Shown one piece after another: positions 22,814-35,190 of a DNA stretch of 64,000 nt. The stretch's first letter is position 1. The number at the start of each line of letters is the position of its first letter. Source of the stretch: Rostratula benghalensis (lineage: Eukaryota; Chordata; Aves; Charadriiformes; Rostratulidae). Position numbers and translations under genes: made by a program. The stretch lies in NCBI GenBank assembly GCA_013399305.1, contig VXAI01000337.1, positions 346,648 through 410,647 of the forward strand, in the 5' to 3' direction. The notes beneath the pieces were generated by a model. That model was not told the origin of the DNA. It ran no database searches and worked only from the letters and a program-made list of their open reading frames with translations.

Positions 22814-25800
22814 CCGGGCCTTCCTTCCCCGGCGGTGGGGATCGGGCTGGGGAGGGGAGCTCGGTCGGTACGGTACCTCCCCCCCCTCCAGGCTGCCAAC
22901 CGGGGCGCAGCGGGGGCTGCGAGAGCCGGACGGGCCCCGGGGGTGAGCTCGGAGAAGCAAAACAAAACCCGAGCCGTGTTTTCAAGTGGTGTCCCGCGGG
23001 TTGTGGCGACGGTAACAGCCCGAGGGCCACAGCAGCCCGCAGGGTGACACAGGAACAGGCCTGGCAGCCCCACAGCTCGGGGACATCCCCCCCCCCCCCG
23101 GGGCAGCTCTCCCACGGTGCATGCAGAAGCTGAGGGTCTCCCCCCAGCCGCCTGCCCCCGGGGCTCTGCCATCTCCGGCAGATCACCTCGCTGCTGTCAC
23201 CCCTCGGTACGACAGCAATTAATGCTGCCTCCGGGAGTGTTCCTGTGCCACGGTCACCTCTGAAGTTTAGCTCCTGCGGACAGTGGCCTTGCAAAGTAAA
23301 GGTTACTCCTGTTGTTGGATGTTTGCGGTGTCCTTCAGCCCTAACCTTGGGGTTTTTTTTTTGGGGGGTGGGGTGGGGGGTGTTTGCATTTTGAATTTTA
23401 GTGACAGTGCTCTCTTCATCCCTGCACGTTTCTCCTGAAGTTTCTAGCCATCTTGGTGGTCGTTGCCTTCTTGAAAGCCCAGCAGCCTTGTTCTCCTGAG
23501 CAGCGGGGAGCTGTCAGCTTCTGCCCCTGGAGCTGTCTGACTGTAGCCTACCTTCAGTTGTAACGGAACGAGTAGCTTGTCTGTGGCTGTGCACACAGCT
23601 ATACACCGGGTAGCAGAACAGCACAGGGTATTAGTGTCTTTTTTTTAGCATTGCTTTGCTTGGAAATTAGAAGCTAGAGTATCACTGCTCTTGCGCTGTT
23701 GCAGGTCCCCTTACAATGAGGATACTGTTATATATCATGCTATCTGAAGTCAAGTCTAGCCATGGATTCACTGGAAATAGAAAGCAATTTCTTCCTAGGG
23801 TTCCTTTTATATAGCATGACACTACACTGCCATCTAGTAGAAAAATGGTTAGCGTCGTTGTCTTCCTGTGCCCCGAGAAGCAGCTCTTTATGAGACTTGG
23901 CTGTTGTGATCCCTGCTCTTTTGTTTTCCGTACTGCTTCAAAATTTAATTGTCTCCTTCTTGTGACATCCCCTTTGCACACAGCAGGATCTGATTCCTTC
24001 CTCTCTTGCTCTGTTTGCTTCCCAGGATGTTGAGCCTTGTGGACTGCCTGGTTTATTTTTACCTGTCCTGTATGTTGTTTGTCAGCAGGAATGGACATTG
24101 CTGAACAGATTCCAGTGATGTGTCTTTCTCTTCCCCCAGAGATGGGTCTGGCCTGCAGAGCTGTAGCTGTGGGGCAGGGATTCCCTTTGCTCCCCAGAGG
24201 CAGGTCGGGGTTAGTCATGCCCTCTGGAAAACAGGGATTGTCCTTCTCCTGAAACCCCCACCACCTTAGGTAGAAGGGAACTCCAGGCTTGGAGAACTGA
24301 GATTTGTCTGTAGGTTTTACCTTTATGGTTTGGGTTTGTTTGTGGTTTTTTGTTGTTTGTTTTTTTTTTCCCTGCTGGATTACCAAATGTGCTTTTCTGA
24401 GTCAGAACAGAAGTGCTTGATGTACCTTCCCAAGAGTTCAGGGTGATGGTTCCTTGGCCAGCAGACCATGTACATCGTCATAGCTGACTTCTGAGAGGTC
24501 ACTAGGCCTTGTGACTTGGGACTGAAGCCAGGAGTGAGGGATGAAAATGAAGCTGTGAGGATTTTGTTTTAGGTAGAAGCTTACTCTTACAAAAGGTTTG
24601 AAACGATGTTAGGGTTTTAATAACCTAATTACACAGCTTGCTTAATAGCTACAGTTATTCTCCCAAATAAGGTCTTGACAAGCAGTTATTTGGACTGCAA
24701 CTTCTAAATGTTTAAAAAATACAAGAAGAGAAGTGCTTAAATGAACAATCGTCCCTTCGAGTCACCCTGCCCCGTTGTAATACGTTGCCTCTAATTTTCT
24801 TTTGCGTTCTTGATTTAGCAGTATTCAGCTGAGAACCAGTTAAATACCACATACTCCTGCTGCCGGTACCAGCCACCCATCTGAGCACTTTCTGGACAGA
24901 TAATAGCTGCTTTCAGAGCATCAGGGGTTGTGGGACCAGCCTGGCTGTGCCTGCGCCGGGATTTATGTGAGGGGGGCCATGCTGGGTGGCGTGGCCTGGG
25001 TTAGTGCTGGTGGGGTGGGAAGGAGCAGCACAGCTCTGGTGTAGAAATCCTCAGAAAAAGGGAGTTGCAGGGCCCATCTGGGGACCATCGGTGGGGCAGG
25101 GAGTGGTACTCGGGCAGGAGCAAGGGACAATTCCCTCAAGTCAAGCTGGGAGAGTGGGAATTCCTGCATTTTTATAAATGAGGTGATTCAGAAGTGAGAC
25201 CTGCTGTAAGAGGGATTTGAACTGCTTGGTGGCTGCACAGTGTAATCTGTAGTTACTGACTTCAGGCTGTGTAGCCTTGTCTGGGAGTAGAAAATGAGTG
25301 GTCATTGTTCCAGCAAACTCTTTAGCTTGCACCTCTGTGGGATTACTTTGCACAGTAAAGGTTTGCCTTGAGGGATATGGAGAGTCTCCTTGTCAGATTG
25401 CTGGGTAGTGGGGCTGTTCTGTAGGGGTGTTTTCTTTTGTTTAAAAGTCGTGCCTTCCTTAGTCTGGAGAATTCCCTGTCCTGGAGCTCAGCACTAGGTA
25501 CAGAGCATCACCCTGATATGATCTGATTGGACCAGGCTGGAGGGTCTGCCCACGAAGGACCTGGTTGCCTGCAGCATTCATCCTCCAGCTTCTGCTCTTA
25601 ATCCTATCACTAGTATGCCTCTGTTTAACTTGGGAGTTGTCGGCTTGGAGGGCATGTTTCCTGCAGAAATGCTCAGGATGGCCATTGTGACTTTTTGTTT
25701 TGGGTTTAATACAATGGTGCTTTTCTTCTATGAGCCTGTAGTTTCCCCAAACTTGTATTGCTTTATAGTGGTGGCCTGTGCTTCATACTAAGTAGCTACA

Positions 25801-28800
25801 TAAATCTCCCTCTCCTCCCTTGGTCCTTCCTTCCTCAGAGGAACATGAATGGGTGCAGTGATTACTTCCTCCTTGAGTGATGGAGATCTTGGGAGAAGGA
25901 AGGGGAAGATGCAGGCACAGACGATGCTTTGAGTGCTCTGGGTTTGCTGCTTAGGAGGTTGGTGGAATGGGCTGATGGTGGTGGCAGAAAGGAGGGGGTT
26001 GTCTGATCCGCTTGGCATCAGCGGTGAGAAAGGAGAAATGTGCCTTTTCCTCGTTGTGACTGGCTGACTTGGGTCACTTGATTGATTGTGGAAGCCTCAA
26101 AGCTTTTGGCACACTGAATGGAGGCAGCATCCAAAGTAACTGTGCACGAGAGCAGCACGGAGCTGAGATTTTGCTCAGCTCTAGCTAATTATTATGGGAA
26201 GTATCTACTGAACTTGTCTGTAGCAATAAATCCAGAGGATCCGTTGCAAGAAACAAAAGGCCTTGGGATTAAACTGGAAAATGTAATGAGACGTGGGAGC
26301 AAATACAGATCCCTACATTCTTAAGTGGTGCCGTGGCTTTGTACCCTTGTTGGGTGACAGATATGGCTGTGGGTAAAGGTTGGGCTGTATTTGGTGCCCC
26401 TCCTGGCTAGCGTTAAAACAAGAGATGCTTTCCATTGAGAAAAGAACAAGCTTGCAGAACTGCCTCTGGAGCCAGAAAGTCTGAGATCAGAAGAAATTTG
26501 ATTGTGTTGGTACAAGCCTGTTGGACCAGGACCAGGGATGGTGCCTTTCAGGAGGCCTGGTGCTGGCGCCATGTGGCGCCATGTGTGACAGAAGCCCCTG
26601 GCAATGCATGGATGTTCTCATCTTGTCCCTACATGTTAGTTAAAGTCTTCTATGTTAAATCTTACGAAAATCTAAAGAAAAGATGCATTAAAACATTTTC
26701 CAGCAATCTGGAAGTGTTTGCTGTGTGTGTCTCCGTTGGCTGAACAGACTGATCCTCACGCTCTTGGAAATGTTGCGGGATTTATATCTGCAAATCTTTG
26801 CTGCTCCATGGCTGACTGTGGTGTGCCCAACTCCTCACTGGTATGACTGTTGGTGGAGCCTCAGGCAGAAGGCAGCTTGGCCACAGCAAGAGTTGCCATC
26901 AGCCCCAGTGTGAGCTCGGGTCCTGCTGGAGTTAGTGGGTTTTCCCCAGTAAACTGCTTCAGTATGGAGGGGGAAAATCACTTGGAGGGTGGGGAGAGTA
27001 TGCTTCTTAGGGAGATGCCTGCTCAGCAGCAGCTCCTGTTGAAACAGTGAAGGTGATGTATAGCTGCAAAAGGGGAGCTCAGTTGTTTCTCCTGTAATGG
27101 TGGAATTTGGGGAATGGTTAAGTCCTATAAATCAGCACTAAACCCCTTGTAGGCAGAGGAGATGCTGTAGAGTCACGGCGCCCCAAGGCTTTGGGTGGAT
27201 TATAAAGGCTTTGGCAGGAGGTGGACAGCTTAAAACCTCTGGGTGCTGATGGAGCAGATTCTGTTTCCAAGGATGAGATCCCCCAGTGCTGCCCCTTTGG
27301 TGGTGAAGTGTGACCTGGGGGGGCCGAGGGGGAGGGGTAGCTCAGAAGGAGAAGGGGACCAGGACAGCTGAGCTGGAGGCTGTGATCGAGCAGATGGGGG
27401 GGACCTGCTGTAATTCGTGCCCTGACCAGAGCACTGGGAGGGTGCCTGCCTGCCCTTGACATAGCAGTGAAAATCCCTGGGAAAAATTCTGCAATGATTA
27501 TAAAGAAAAAAAAAAGAAACAAAACAAAAAAACCAAAACCAAACAACAAAAAAAATCCTCCAGCACTTGCAGTGGTGCTGCCAGGCCTGAGTGGCTCCAC
27601 ACTGCCTCGTGTATCAGGAGGATTTCCTAATGCCCCTGCTGATTTGGGTGCGGTGGGGGTGGTGGGATGAAGGAAGCCGTCAATATTACCCCTGGTGGTG
27701 GAATTTCCGCGCCTGGCGGGAGCGAAGGTGGGTCTGGGTCTGGGGCACTGGAAGCAGCGGGACAGCCTACAGAGGAGAAAAGGGGCTTTTGAGGGGAAGG
27801 GCAGGGAATATTTTCATAAATACAAGTAGTTCCTTCACCTAATCCCATGACAGGGCCTGACCTCAAAGGTCTTGGTTGTAAACTTAGGTTCATCTGTGTT
27901 TTAAATTTGGACTGTGGGACTTAGAAAGCTCTCTAAATTGGTATCACTGGTTTTGCAGATAAAGTATTGAACTTCTTAAAGGGATTAAAAAATAATTTTC
28001 CATGTTAGGTCTTTTCAGTTTGCCTCTAAATCTTTAATAAAGTGCAAATTGATTTTTAGTTATTGAAAAGTATACGTTTCCTACTTCCTTTTCTTTTAAA
28101 TTCAGAGATTTTGTTGGGGGGGGTAGAGAGAAGATGCTAGCTGTTGCAAAATTAAATTCTAGTGATAGCAGTAGAGCAAGAATTCCTTGCACTATTTATC
28201 AAAGGTTATTAAAGGTGCTTGGAAGTCAAGCATCACCGGTAGGTTATTTATTTTTATTAAAAGATAGATTTTTAAGTTTAATGAGTTGAGCATTATTCTG
28301 TTCTGAGTTCGGAGGCGTATTAACTGGGATTAATTCGTCCCTCATTTATTTAATCTGAATTGTCAGGAATCATGTTCTCTACTGATGTAAATGTCGGCAA
28401 AAAGGACTTATTAGTAGATTTGATTGCTTTTTAAATTTAACTAGCAGAGATGCACTGGCATGCCTAAGAGAATTGGTCTGTTTCTTGTGAACAGTTCAGT
28501 GCCTAATGAATCACTTCAATGTACTTTTCTGAAGGAAAGCAGAGCAATTTAAATGTGCAATGCATTGATTTACCTCAAATGGATTAGGCCTCTGTGTGCA
28601 ATCCTTTGCATTAATTTACCTTCTCCACAACTGTAATAATAAAGGCAGTGTTTCTGTAGGGCATCAGCCCAAACAGGCTCATGAAACTTGCTAGAAAGCA
28701 GAATAATTAACATGTGGCCAAGAATGGTGTGCAGGAATGGATCTTTCAGAGAGGAGGTGGGTCTGGGTTGCTGGCGGCTCAGGGTGGCTTCAAGGGCTGT

Positions 28801-31800
28801 CTGCCCCTGCCAGCACCCACAGGGCTGAGGAGGAGCAAGTTGTGTCCAAAGTACTGGCCATTTATTGACTTTAGTATGGGAAATAAACTAAAAAGCATAT
28901 GTATTTGTAGTTCGGTGCAGCTTTTAAGAGATTTTTTTTTTTTTAAGTGGCCAGGTGTTTTGTTTGGGTTTTGGTTTGTTGTTGGTTTTTTTTTTTTTTT
29001 TTTAAATGACTGAGGAAACAGTACAAAAATCTGTAACTCCAGCAGATTCAAGCCTGTTTTATTGCTGTAGTAACTCTTCAGCCCCCTCTTCCCCTGCTGG
29101 TGACAGTGTCCAGTCTGCTGTGCATGCACTGGGCTCGCTCTGACCTTGCTGAGCAGTGGGTGGCAGCCGGGATGGAAAAACTCTGGCTAATTCCTTATTT
29201 AACCACTTTGCTGTAGAAATGATGCCCAGGCTTTGTTTTGCTGGGAGGGAATTGCTCTGGCCGAGCAGCCCTCACCTCTCAGCCTTTCTTGGAATCACCC
29301 GTGTAGGCTTCTTACCTACTTGCTAGGAATAATTCCCCCCCGTTCTCCATCAGCTAATTCCCATCGCTGGGAAGCATAGGGGTCCCCAGCCACTGCCATC
29401 CCCTGCCAGGAGGCCGGTTCCCCACTCCCAGCTTGGGGCTGGGGATGCTCATCCCAGCAGCACCCGGTGGATGGAAGCAAAGGTGACCCAGACAGGAGAT
29501 GCAGGATGGCATTTTTGTATGGGAGGACAAGGTGACCAGGGTGAGGAGGCAGTGCCCGTCCTGCCTTCCTCTTCCTTCTCCTCTTTTTCTTGGCAGCCAG
29601 CACTGGAGAGCCAGCATGGGTTATTGTTTGTGATTGATTTGCTGATGCTGGCAATTGTACAGTGTGTTCTGGGACTAATGGGGTAGCACCGACTTATTCA
29701 GGCGTTAACTGAAATGAATCACATTTGTGATGAGCAATAAGTAGCAGACTTTGGTATTTATGAATAATTAACACAGTAAAGTTTTTCTTAAACAGACATG
29801 AAGAAATGATTTAATTTATACTGTGAATACTCTGTAAAATTAATGCAAGATAATTGCATTTGCTAATGTGAGACTAAGAAGCCAAAGCAATCAATTTTTT
29901 GTGTTTGAGTTCACATTGCCGACAAACTGTAAATGTATGCTTCCTTCAATATGTTTTCGTTGGGTGGCACCTACATTTAACATCCAGAGGGGTGTTTTTT
30001 TGTGAAATAAAAGGTCTGTTGGTAAACACTTGTGTATCTCTGGGTGCATAGAGTATATATGCCTATAGCATGGTAAAGGTTTTGAATGAGTTGCAATTAA
30101 GGCCTTTTTTGCTCTTCCCTGAATCTAGCCTCCTTCCTCAGTTGTTCATGCTTTTAATGACAGAATCCGTTTAAGATATTGCTTATATACAACTGAGTGA
30201 AATCTCCATTTATCTAGACTTGGAAAAAAAAAAATCATTAGTCTTTAGATACCTGTAAGTTGTAAGATCCGCTAGGGGTGAGACTCAAATCATGTTACTT
30301 CTTGGTTCTCGGCTGTTTATCCATCTCTGAAGGAGCCAAACTTTTGATGTGATACAACTAAATACATTTATGAAGGAGATAATGTTGTGGCATTAAGCAA
30401 TTTGACATGTCTCCAGAAGAGCGTGAAGAAGACTGTGCCTTTCATGAGATCCTTGTAGCAAATGCTCCTAATTTCCCATAATCGAAAGGGACTGTGAAGT
30501 TTTGATGCTCTTAGAGGCCCAAGTAGCTGGAAGATCAGTTCTTCCTTTACTTCATTTTGTGTTGGGTAAATTAAAACACTGTAAGGCTCCCAGCAGTGGG
30601 AATCTGTGCATCCAGACTGCTGTTTGAATTGTGGGGTCCTTCAGCAAACACTCAAATCAAGTGAGTAAAGCACGCTTGATGACTGGTTATTTTCTCCAAG
30701 CTTCCTTGTGTTCAGAGTAAAGCAACTGTTACAATTCCCTGTATTAAGGAAAAAACCACCGTTTCCTTGGTCAAAGGCAGAAAAGCTGCTTTTGAGAGTT
30801 GGTTTTTTTTCAGGGTAACTGAGGAGAGACCATTTCCTTTTGACTCTGGGAGAGCTGTTCCCTGGAGCAATCGGAAGCTGTTTTGGGGCTGGCTTTTTTT
30901 TTTGGTGGGTTTTGTTGGTTTTGCTGCTGCTGTTTCTCCCTTGTGGGTTTAAATAAAGTTACTGGGGAACATGCTTGTGTCCTGCTTGAGCAAAACCTAT
31001 CAGGTGCTAACTTTCTCCCTTTCTTTGGCAGCAGCAAACTCTTCTTGGTAGGGAAGATGCTGTGGGAGTCGTCCTCCCACAATACCCAGTGCCGACGGAG
31101 GACTTTAATGGGACTGTACGCGATGCTCCCAGAGGAGCAGCAGGCTTCGTTCCTCCTGGAACTGATATTGCCAAGATGGGGAGGAAGATGGCTGTGTGGC
31201 TTCTACCTTTCGTGGAGCTGTTTGTGTTTTTTCTGTGGGGGTGTTGAATCCAATCAGTGCAGTGGGGAGCACGAAGTAAGACAAAAGCGCTCAAGGAAAT
31301 GTCAGGCGCAACAGGATGTGTCTGCCTGATGACAGCTGAGTGACTTGCAAGAACAAAAATGGCATAAATTAGGCTTTAACTCCTTCAGTTCTTGTGTGCT
31401 GCAGGTCAGGCAAAGGTAAGAGTGGAAACCTTTTGTGTTTTCATGGTCTCCCCATTCTGTTTTATCTTTCCCCAACTGTGTATCTTTAGCTGAAACTTCA
31501 ATAGAGGGTTGGTGGTTTGGGTTTTTTTTTTTGGATATTGGTGATATCCAATACCTTTAGGTCAGTAAAACTTCAAATAGAGTTTTGGCTTTCAAATAAA
31601 GCTGACTTAAAGGCCAGTTGTTTGGCTTGCTGGTGATGGGTCGCTGCTGGGTTTTCTTGTCTTGGCTCTGGTCTGCATGGGAGAAAAGTGGTGGCTAAAC
31701 ACACGAGTGCGATTTGGGAAGCTAAGATTTTACACCTGGGATGAGTCTCATTTCCCTCACCGTGCTTGTCCTCTTCTTCTCCCTCTCCCTTGACCTTGTC

Positions 31801-34800
31801 TGTGTAATTCAGCTCTTTGCAGCAATGGGTATCTTAGTGTGCCTGTGTAGCATAAAGGTTGTTGGATTTCCTGGCTCTGACTCTATAGTATCTCTGCTGC
31901 CTATACCTGACTAACCTTAGGTAGAGGCACTGGAAATATATTTAGGTGCTTAATTTGAATTCAGGGACACTGTAGTTTTTAAGTATAAAAGCCCAATGTA
32001 TTGTACTGACAGCCTGCCACATACACTGCCCTGTGCTTGTGTCCTTGGGGGCTGTGGTGTTCCTCCTCTTCCCAGGAAGGGAAGAGGGGAGCTCCCCAAA
32101 CACCAAGCTGCTGGGTATGTGGTCGCACGGCTTGGTGCTTTCACGATGGAACTCTTGCACAGTCTAGTTTTCACCCCCTTTCATGGATGAAGCAGTCTCT
32201 GATTTCACTCTTTGGAAGGAACCACGTGGGAAGATCAGGACAGCTGTCCTAAGGCATGGTCTAAGCGTGCACTAAAGGTACGTCTGTGAGCCTGGTGCCC
32301 TGATTCATGGGAAGCATCGTGAGAAATCCTAGTACCTACTCTCCTAAAGAGGAGATGATTAAATCGTGTATCTAACATCAGAGGTCCTGACCAAAGTCAG
32401 GAGGAATGAAATGCTGCTGCTCTGCTGGAAGCTCTTGCTTTGTCTGGTTGTGAGGGGTGACTGTTAAGGATCCATCAGGGGACTGGACAGTCGGAAGGCA
32501 GCAGTAGCAGCGACCTAGGAGAAGCTGTAGTCAGTTCCTTAGACCTCTTGAATACTGTTAGTTTGCAAAGCTGTCCTATATAGCCATTTAAATCAGTCCT
32601 GCTTCTGGAACAGCTCAGACCCCAGGTGAGCCCATGTTCTTGAATATAACTGACGCATTTTGCAAAGTAGAGTTATAAATACCTTTTTTTCATCCCATTT
32701 CCAAGAGGAGAGGCAGAGAAAACAAATGAAAAGAGTAGTTGCACCTGCAGCTGCTTCTCTTGAGGAGCTACTGGCTCATTTTCCATGCTGCTACTTGCAT
32801 TTTGGATGTCAGCAGCATTTTGGGTTGGAATATGAGTACTCCCAGAGTGGTTTTTTGTGGATAGAGGCAACTTCCTCACTGAGTTCGATTTACGTGATGG
32901 TGCTGAGGTTCAGCTGGTAAGAGCTGTTGGAGTTTGGAGATGACGGGTTGCTAGCAGCGGTGCAGAGCAGCTGAAGAGGAGGGTGGTGGCTAAGGGTGAA
33001 TTTTGACCGGGCAAGAGTTTTGTGAGCTGTCTTATATCACCCAGTGTTTTGCAGTGTATTCAATGTACTACCCACATGCAGTTTGGGAAATTGCGATTTT
33101 GCAAGAAGTAGGGTAAGAGGAAAATGTTGCGTGGGAAATGTATGAGCACTGCCCAGTGTTTGATTACTGAGCCCTTCTGTTGCTTGCAAGGACTAAAGCA
33201 TGTGAATAACTATCCTGGTCTGCGAGCGTGGTTAAGGGCATTGGACCTGAGGTTTGGTGCAGTACAGCTTTTGGGGAAAATCTGCTCTGAATCTTTTTTT
33301 TTTTTTTTTTTAGATTTTATTACTGGGGCACTTAACTGAAGGCACGTACCTGAAAACAGTGCTGATCTTTCTGGAGAAAGGGTTGGAAGGAGGTTGTGCA
33401 GCACTAGGTTTAAGATGAGCACAAACTATGTCTTGTCGAGCTTGAATGCTTTTGTGTGAACAAAACTACATCAAGTATATGCTTAAGCAATATATTGAAG
33501 TGCTCAAATGTATTGCTAAGCTCTTTGCAGAATAAGTCTGACAGCATGAGCACCTCTTGCTGCCCTGAAATGGTGAAGTTTCCTGCTCTGCAGAGTTAGG
33601 ATTTCACGTGTCTTCACTCTCCTTTGGAGTGCTGACTTTCCCTGCTATAATTCTCATTTTCCTGCGACTTGGGGCTGGGTGGTGCCGCAGCAAAACAAGC
33701 AGAAGGGGTGCAGGGGCTAGGGACTTGCTGAGGCAAGTGAAAATTGAGATTCCCTGTCACAGGACTCAAAGGCCGAGAGAGCAGCTTGGGTAGGTTGATG
33801 GCACCCGTGTGATGGTATCCATTCCCGACCAGTATGTCGGGTTTGGGATGGGGACCTGGAGAACCAGAAGCATCAGCTTTTTCAGCCAGGCTTCTGCAGG
33901 AGAAGGCTATACAAATAGATGATAGGTTTTGGTTTTGAGGGTGTAGGGGGAAAAAGGGAGTTTTAGACCTCTTTTCCACTAGCATCTGGGAGAGCACACC
34001 CAAAAGGGCAGCTCTGCCTGATCCGAATCTGGACCTTCCATCTGCTGGACCCTTTTATTAAATTGGTCGGTGTATCAGGCAGCACAGAAGGGAAAAAAAA
34101 CCACCAAAAAAACCCCCCAAAAAGCAAGCAAACAAACAAACAAAAAACAACAAGCAAACAAAAAAAACCCAAACAAACAAAAAAAAACCCAAAAACCAAA
34201 CAAAAAAACCCCCAAACAAACAAACAAAAACAAAAAACCAAAACCACAGAAAGGGCTTAAGAATAGCTGAGCTCATGGCAAGATAAAAATTTCTCAGAGC
34301 CTGGATTATGGAAGGATCTGGTTTATTTGTGAAATATATAAGCCGATTCTCCACCTCGGCTGCTGTGGCTCAGCAATCTTAGTGGGAGATTTGACCGCCT
34401 GCTGAGCCCTTCCTGCTGCTCTCCCTGCTCTGTGGCTGAGCTCTGGGAACTGAGGTTTCAGGCTGGAGACAACTTGTGTACAAGGTATTGCAAATTAACT
34501 GTCCTCTGGAAATTGCAAATACAGGCTTTTTTTTTTTTTTTAAAGGAATCTAAGGCTCTCTTGTTTCTTGTCTAAGGAGTTGTTTTTTTTCTTTTCCCAT
34601 CGTGTTATGTGATTTTCCTGGAATTAGCAGGACAGTTTTGCTTCTGTTTTTCTTCGTGTGTCACCTGGAGTCATGAAAGTGAATTGCTTCCTACAATAAA
34701 GCTGTGTATTCACAGAAGAGTTATGGGGATGAAGTACAGTATCATACTTCTTTTTTTTTTTTTTTCCCTCTTACGATAAAAATATTTAATGTCTTCTGTG

Positions 34801-35115
34801 ATGTTTTATCAAGATAAGGGAAATTCTGGCCTGGCATCTTTACTTCTGGGATTAAAAGCTCTTTTAAAGATATTTGCATTTGTCTTAGTCCGTTTGGAAC
34901 CACAGCACTTGTATCTGTTGCTTAAAACGGAGGGTAGGTTGGTTCAGCCTGAGATCTGGCATCTTGTGGTGATGATTTCAGCTGGAATCGCATCATCAAG
35001 AGAAACTAAAACAGTGTGTGAAGCAAGTGGCTCTTTTTTACTGGCAACAGGCTTTACCAAACTGCTTTCCTGTGACTTACTCACCTCTCCATGAGCAGCT
35101 TACCTAGAATCTGTT
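22808..35115. other. Intron 1 block A, no exon recognised
   Basis: Repeat-poor 12 kb. It holds a G-rich run at 23363-23380, T/G or A/C homopolymer-rich tracts at 24330-24370, 27505-27557, 28926-29003, 30890-30935 and 34091-34248, T19 at 33294-33312, and AT-rich candidate regulatory stretches at 27890-28640 and 29690-30110. A 234-codon antisense frame at 23682-24386 has no recognisable domain. Confidence 0.5.
34091..34248. repeat. A/C-rich simple-sequence block, (AAAC)n-like
   Basis: About 158 bases made almost only of A and C on the plus strand, built from AAAC, AAAAC and CAAACAAA units with runs of up to eight A. Open frames through it encode only K/Q/N/T or, on the minus strand, F/C/V/L/G stretches and are not genes. 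Confidence 0.9.
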
Positions 35116-35190
35116 TCACAGAATGGTCCAGGCTGGAAGGGACCTCTGGGGTCATCTATTCTGACCTCCCTGCAGTCAGCCAGGACTTAT
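35116..35190 (-). mobile_element. Short CR1 LINE 3' end fragment
   Basis: The plus strand reads TCACAGAATGGTCCAGGCTG, then GAAGGGACCTCTGGGGTCATC and TGACCTCCCTGCAG, the reverse complement of a CR1 terminal tail. Only about 60-75 bp are recognisable. Confidence 0.75.

Larger units (their letters stand above)
21500..23250. promoter_or_regulatory. HS6ST2: CpG island over the HS6ST2 promoter and exon 1
   Basis: GC content rises abruptly near 21.5 kb and falls after about 23.2 kb, with dense CG dinucleotides, unlike the AT-rich flanks. No TATA box is visible. Transcription probably starts at dispersed sites, likely about 22.1-22.2 kb between the GC boxes and the first upstream ATG; this position is inferred. 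A 13-base C run lies at 23087-23099 in the downstream shore. Confidence 0.85.

Noticed and set aside
21743..22960. 405-codon minus-strand open frame in the CpG island
   Set aside because: Antisense shadow of the same exon in another frame; low-complexity Asp-Arg repeats come from the hexamer array.
21930..23294. 454-codon minus-strand open frame over HS6ST2 exon 1
   Set aside because: It is antisense to a clearly conserved exon, in GC-rich DNA with few stops; its P/G/A/R-rich translation has no domain and much of it is the hexamer array.
33963..34354. Minus-strand frames that look like multi-pass membrane proteins (F/C/V/L/G-rich)
   Set aside because: They are translations of the A/C-rich simple-sequence block.
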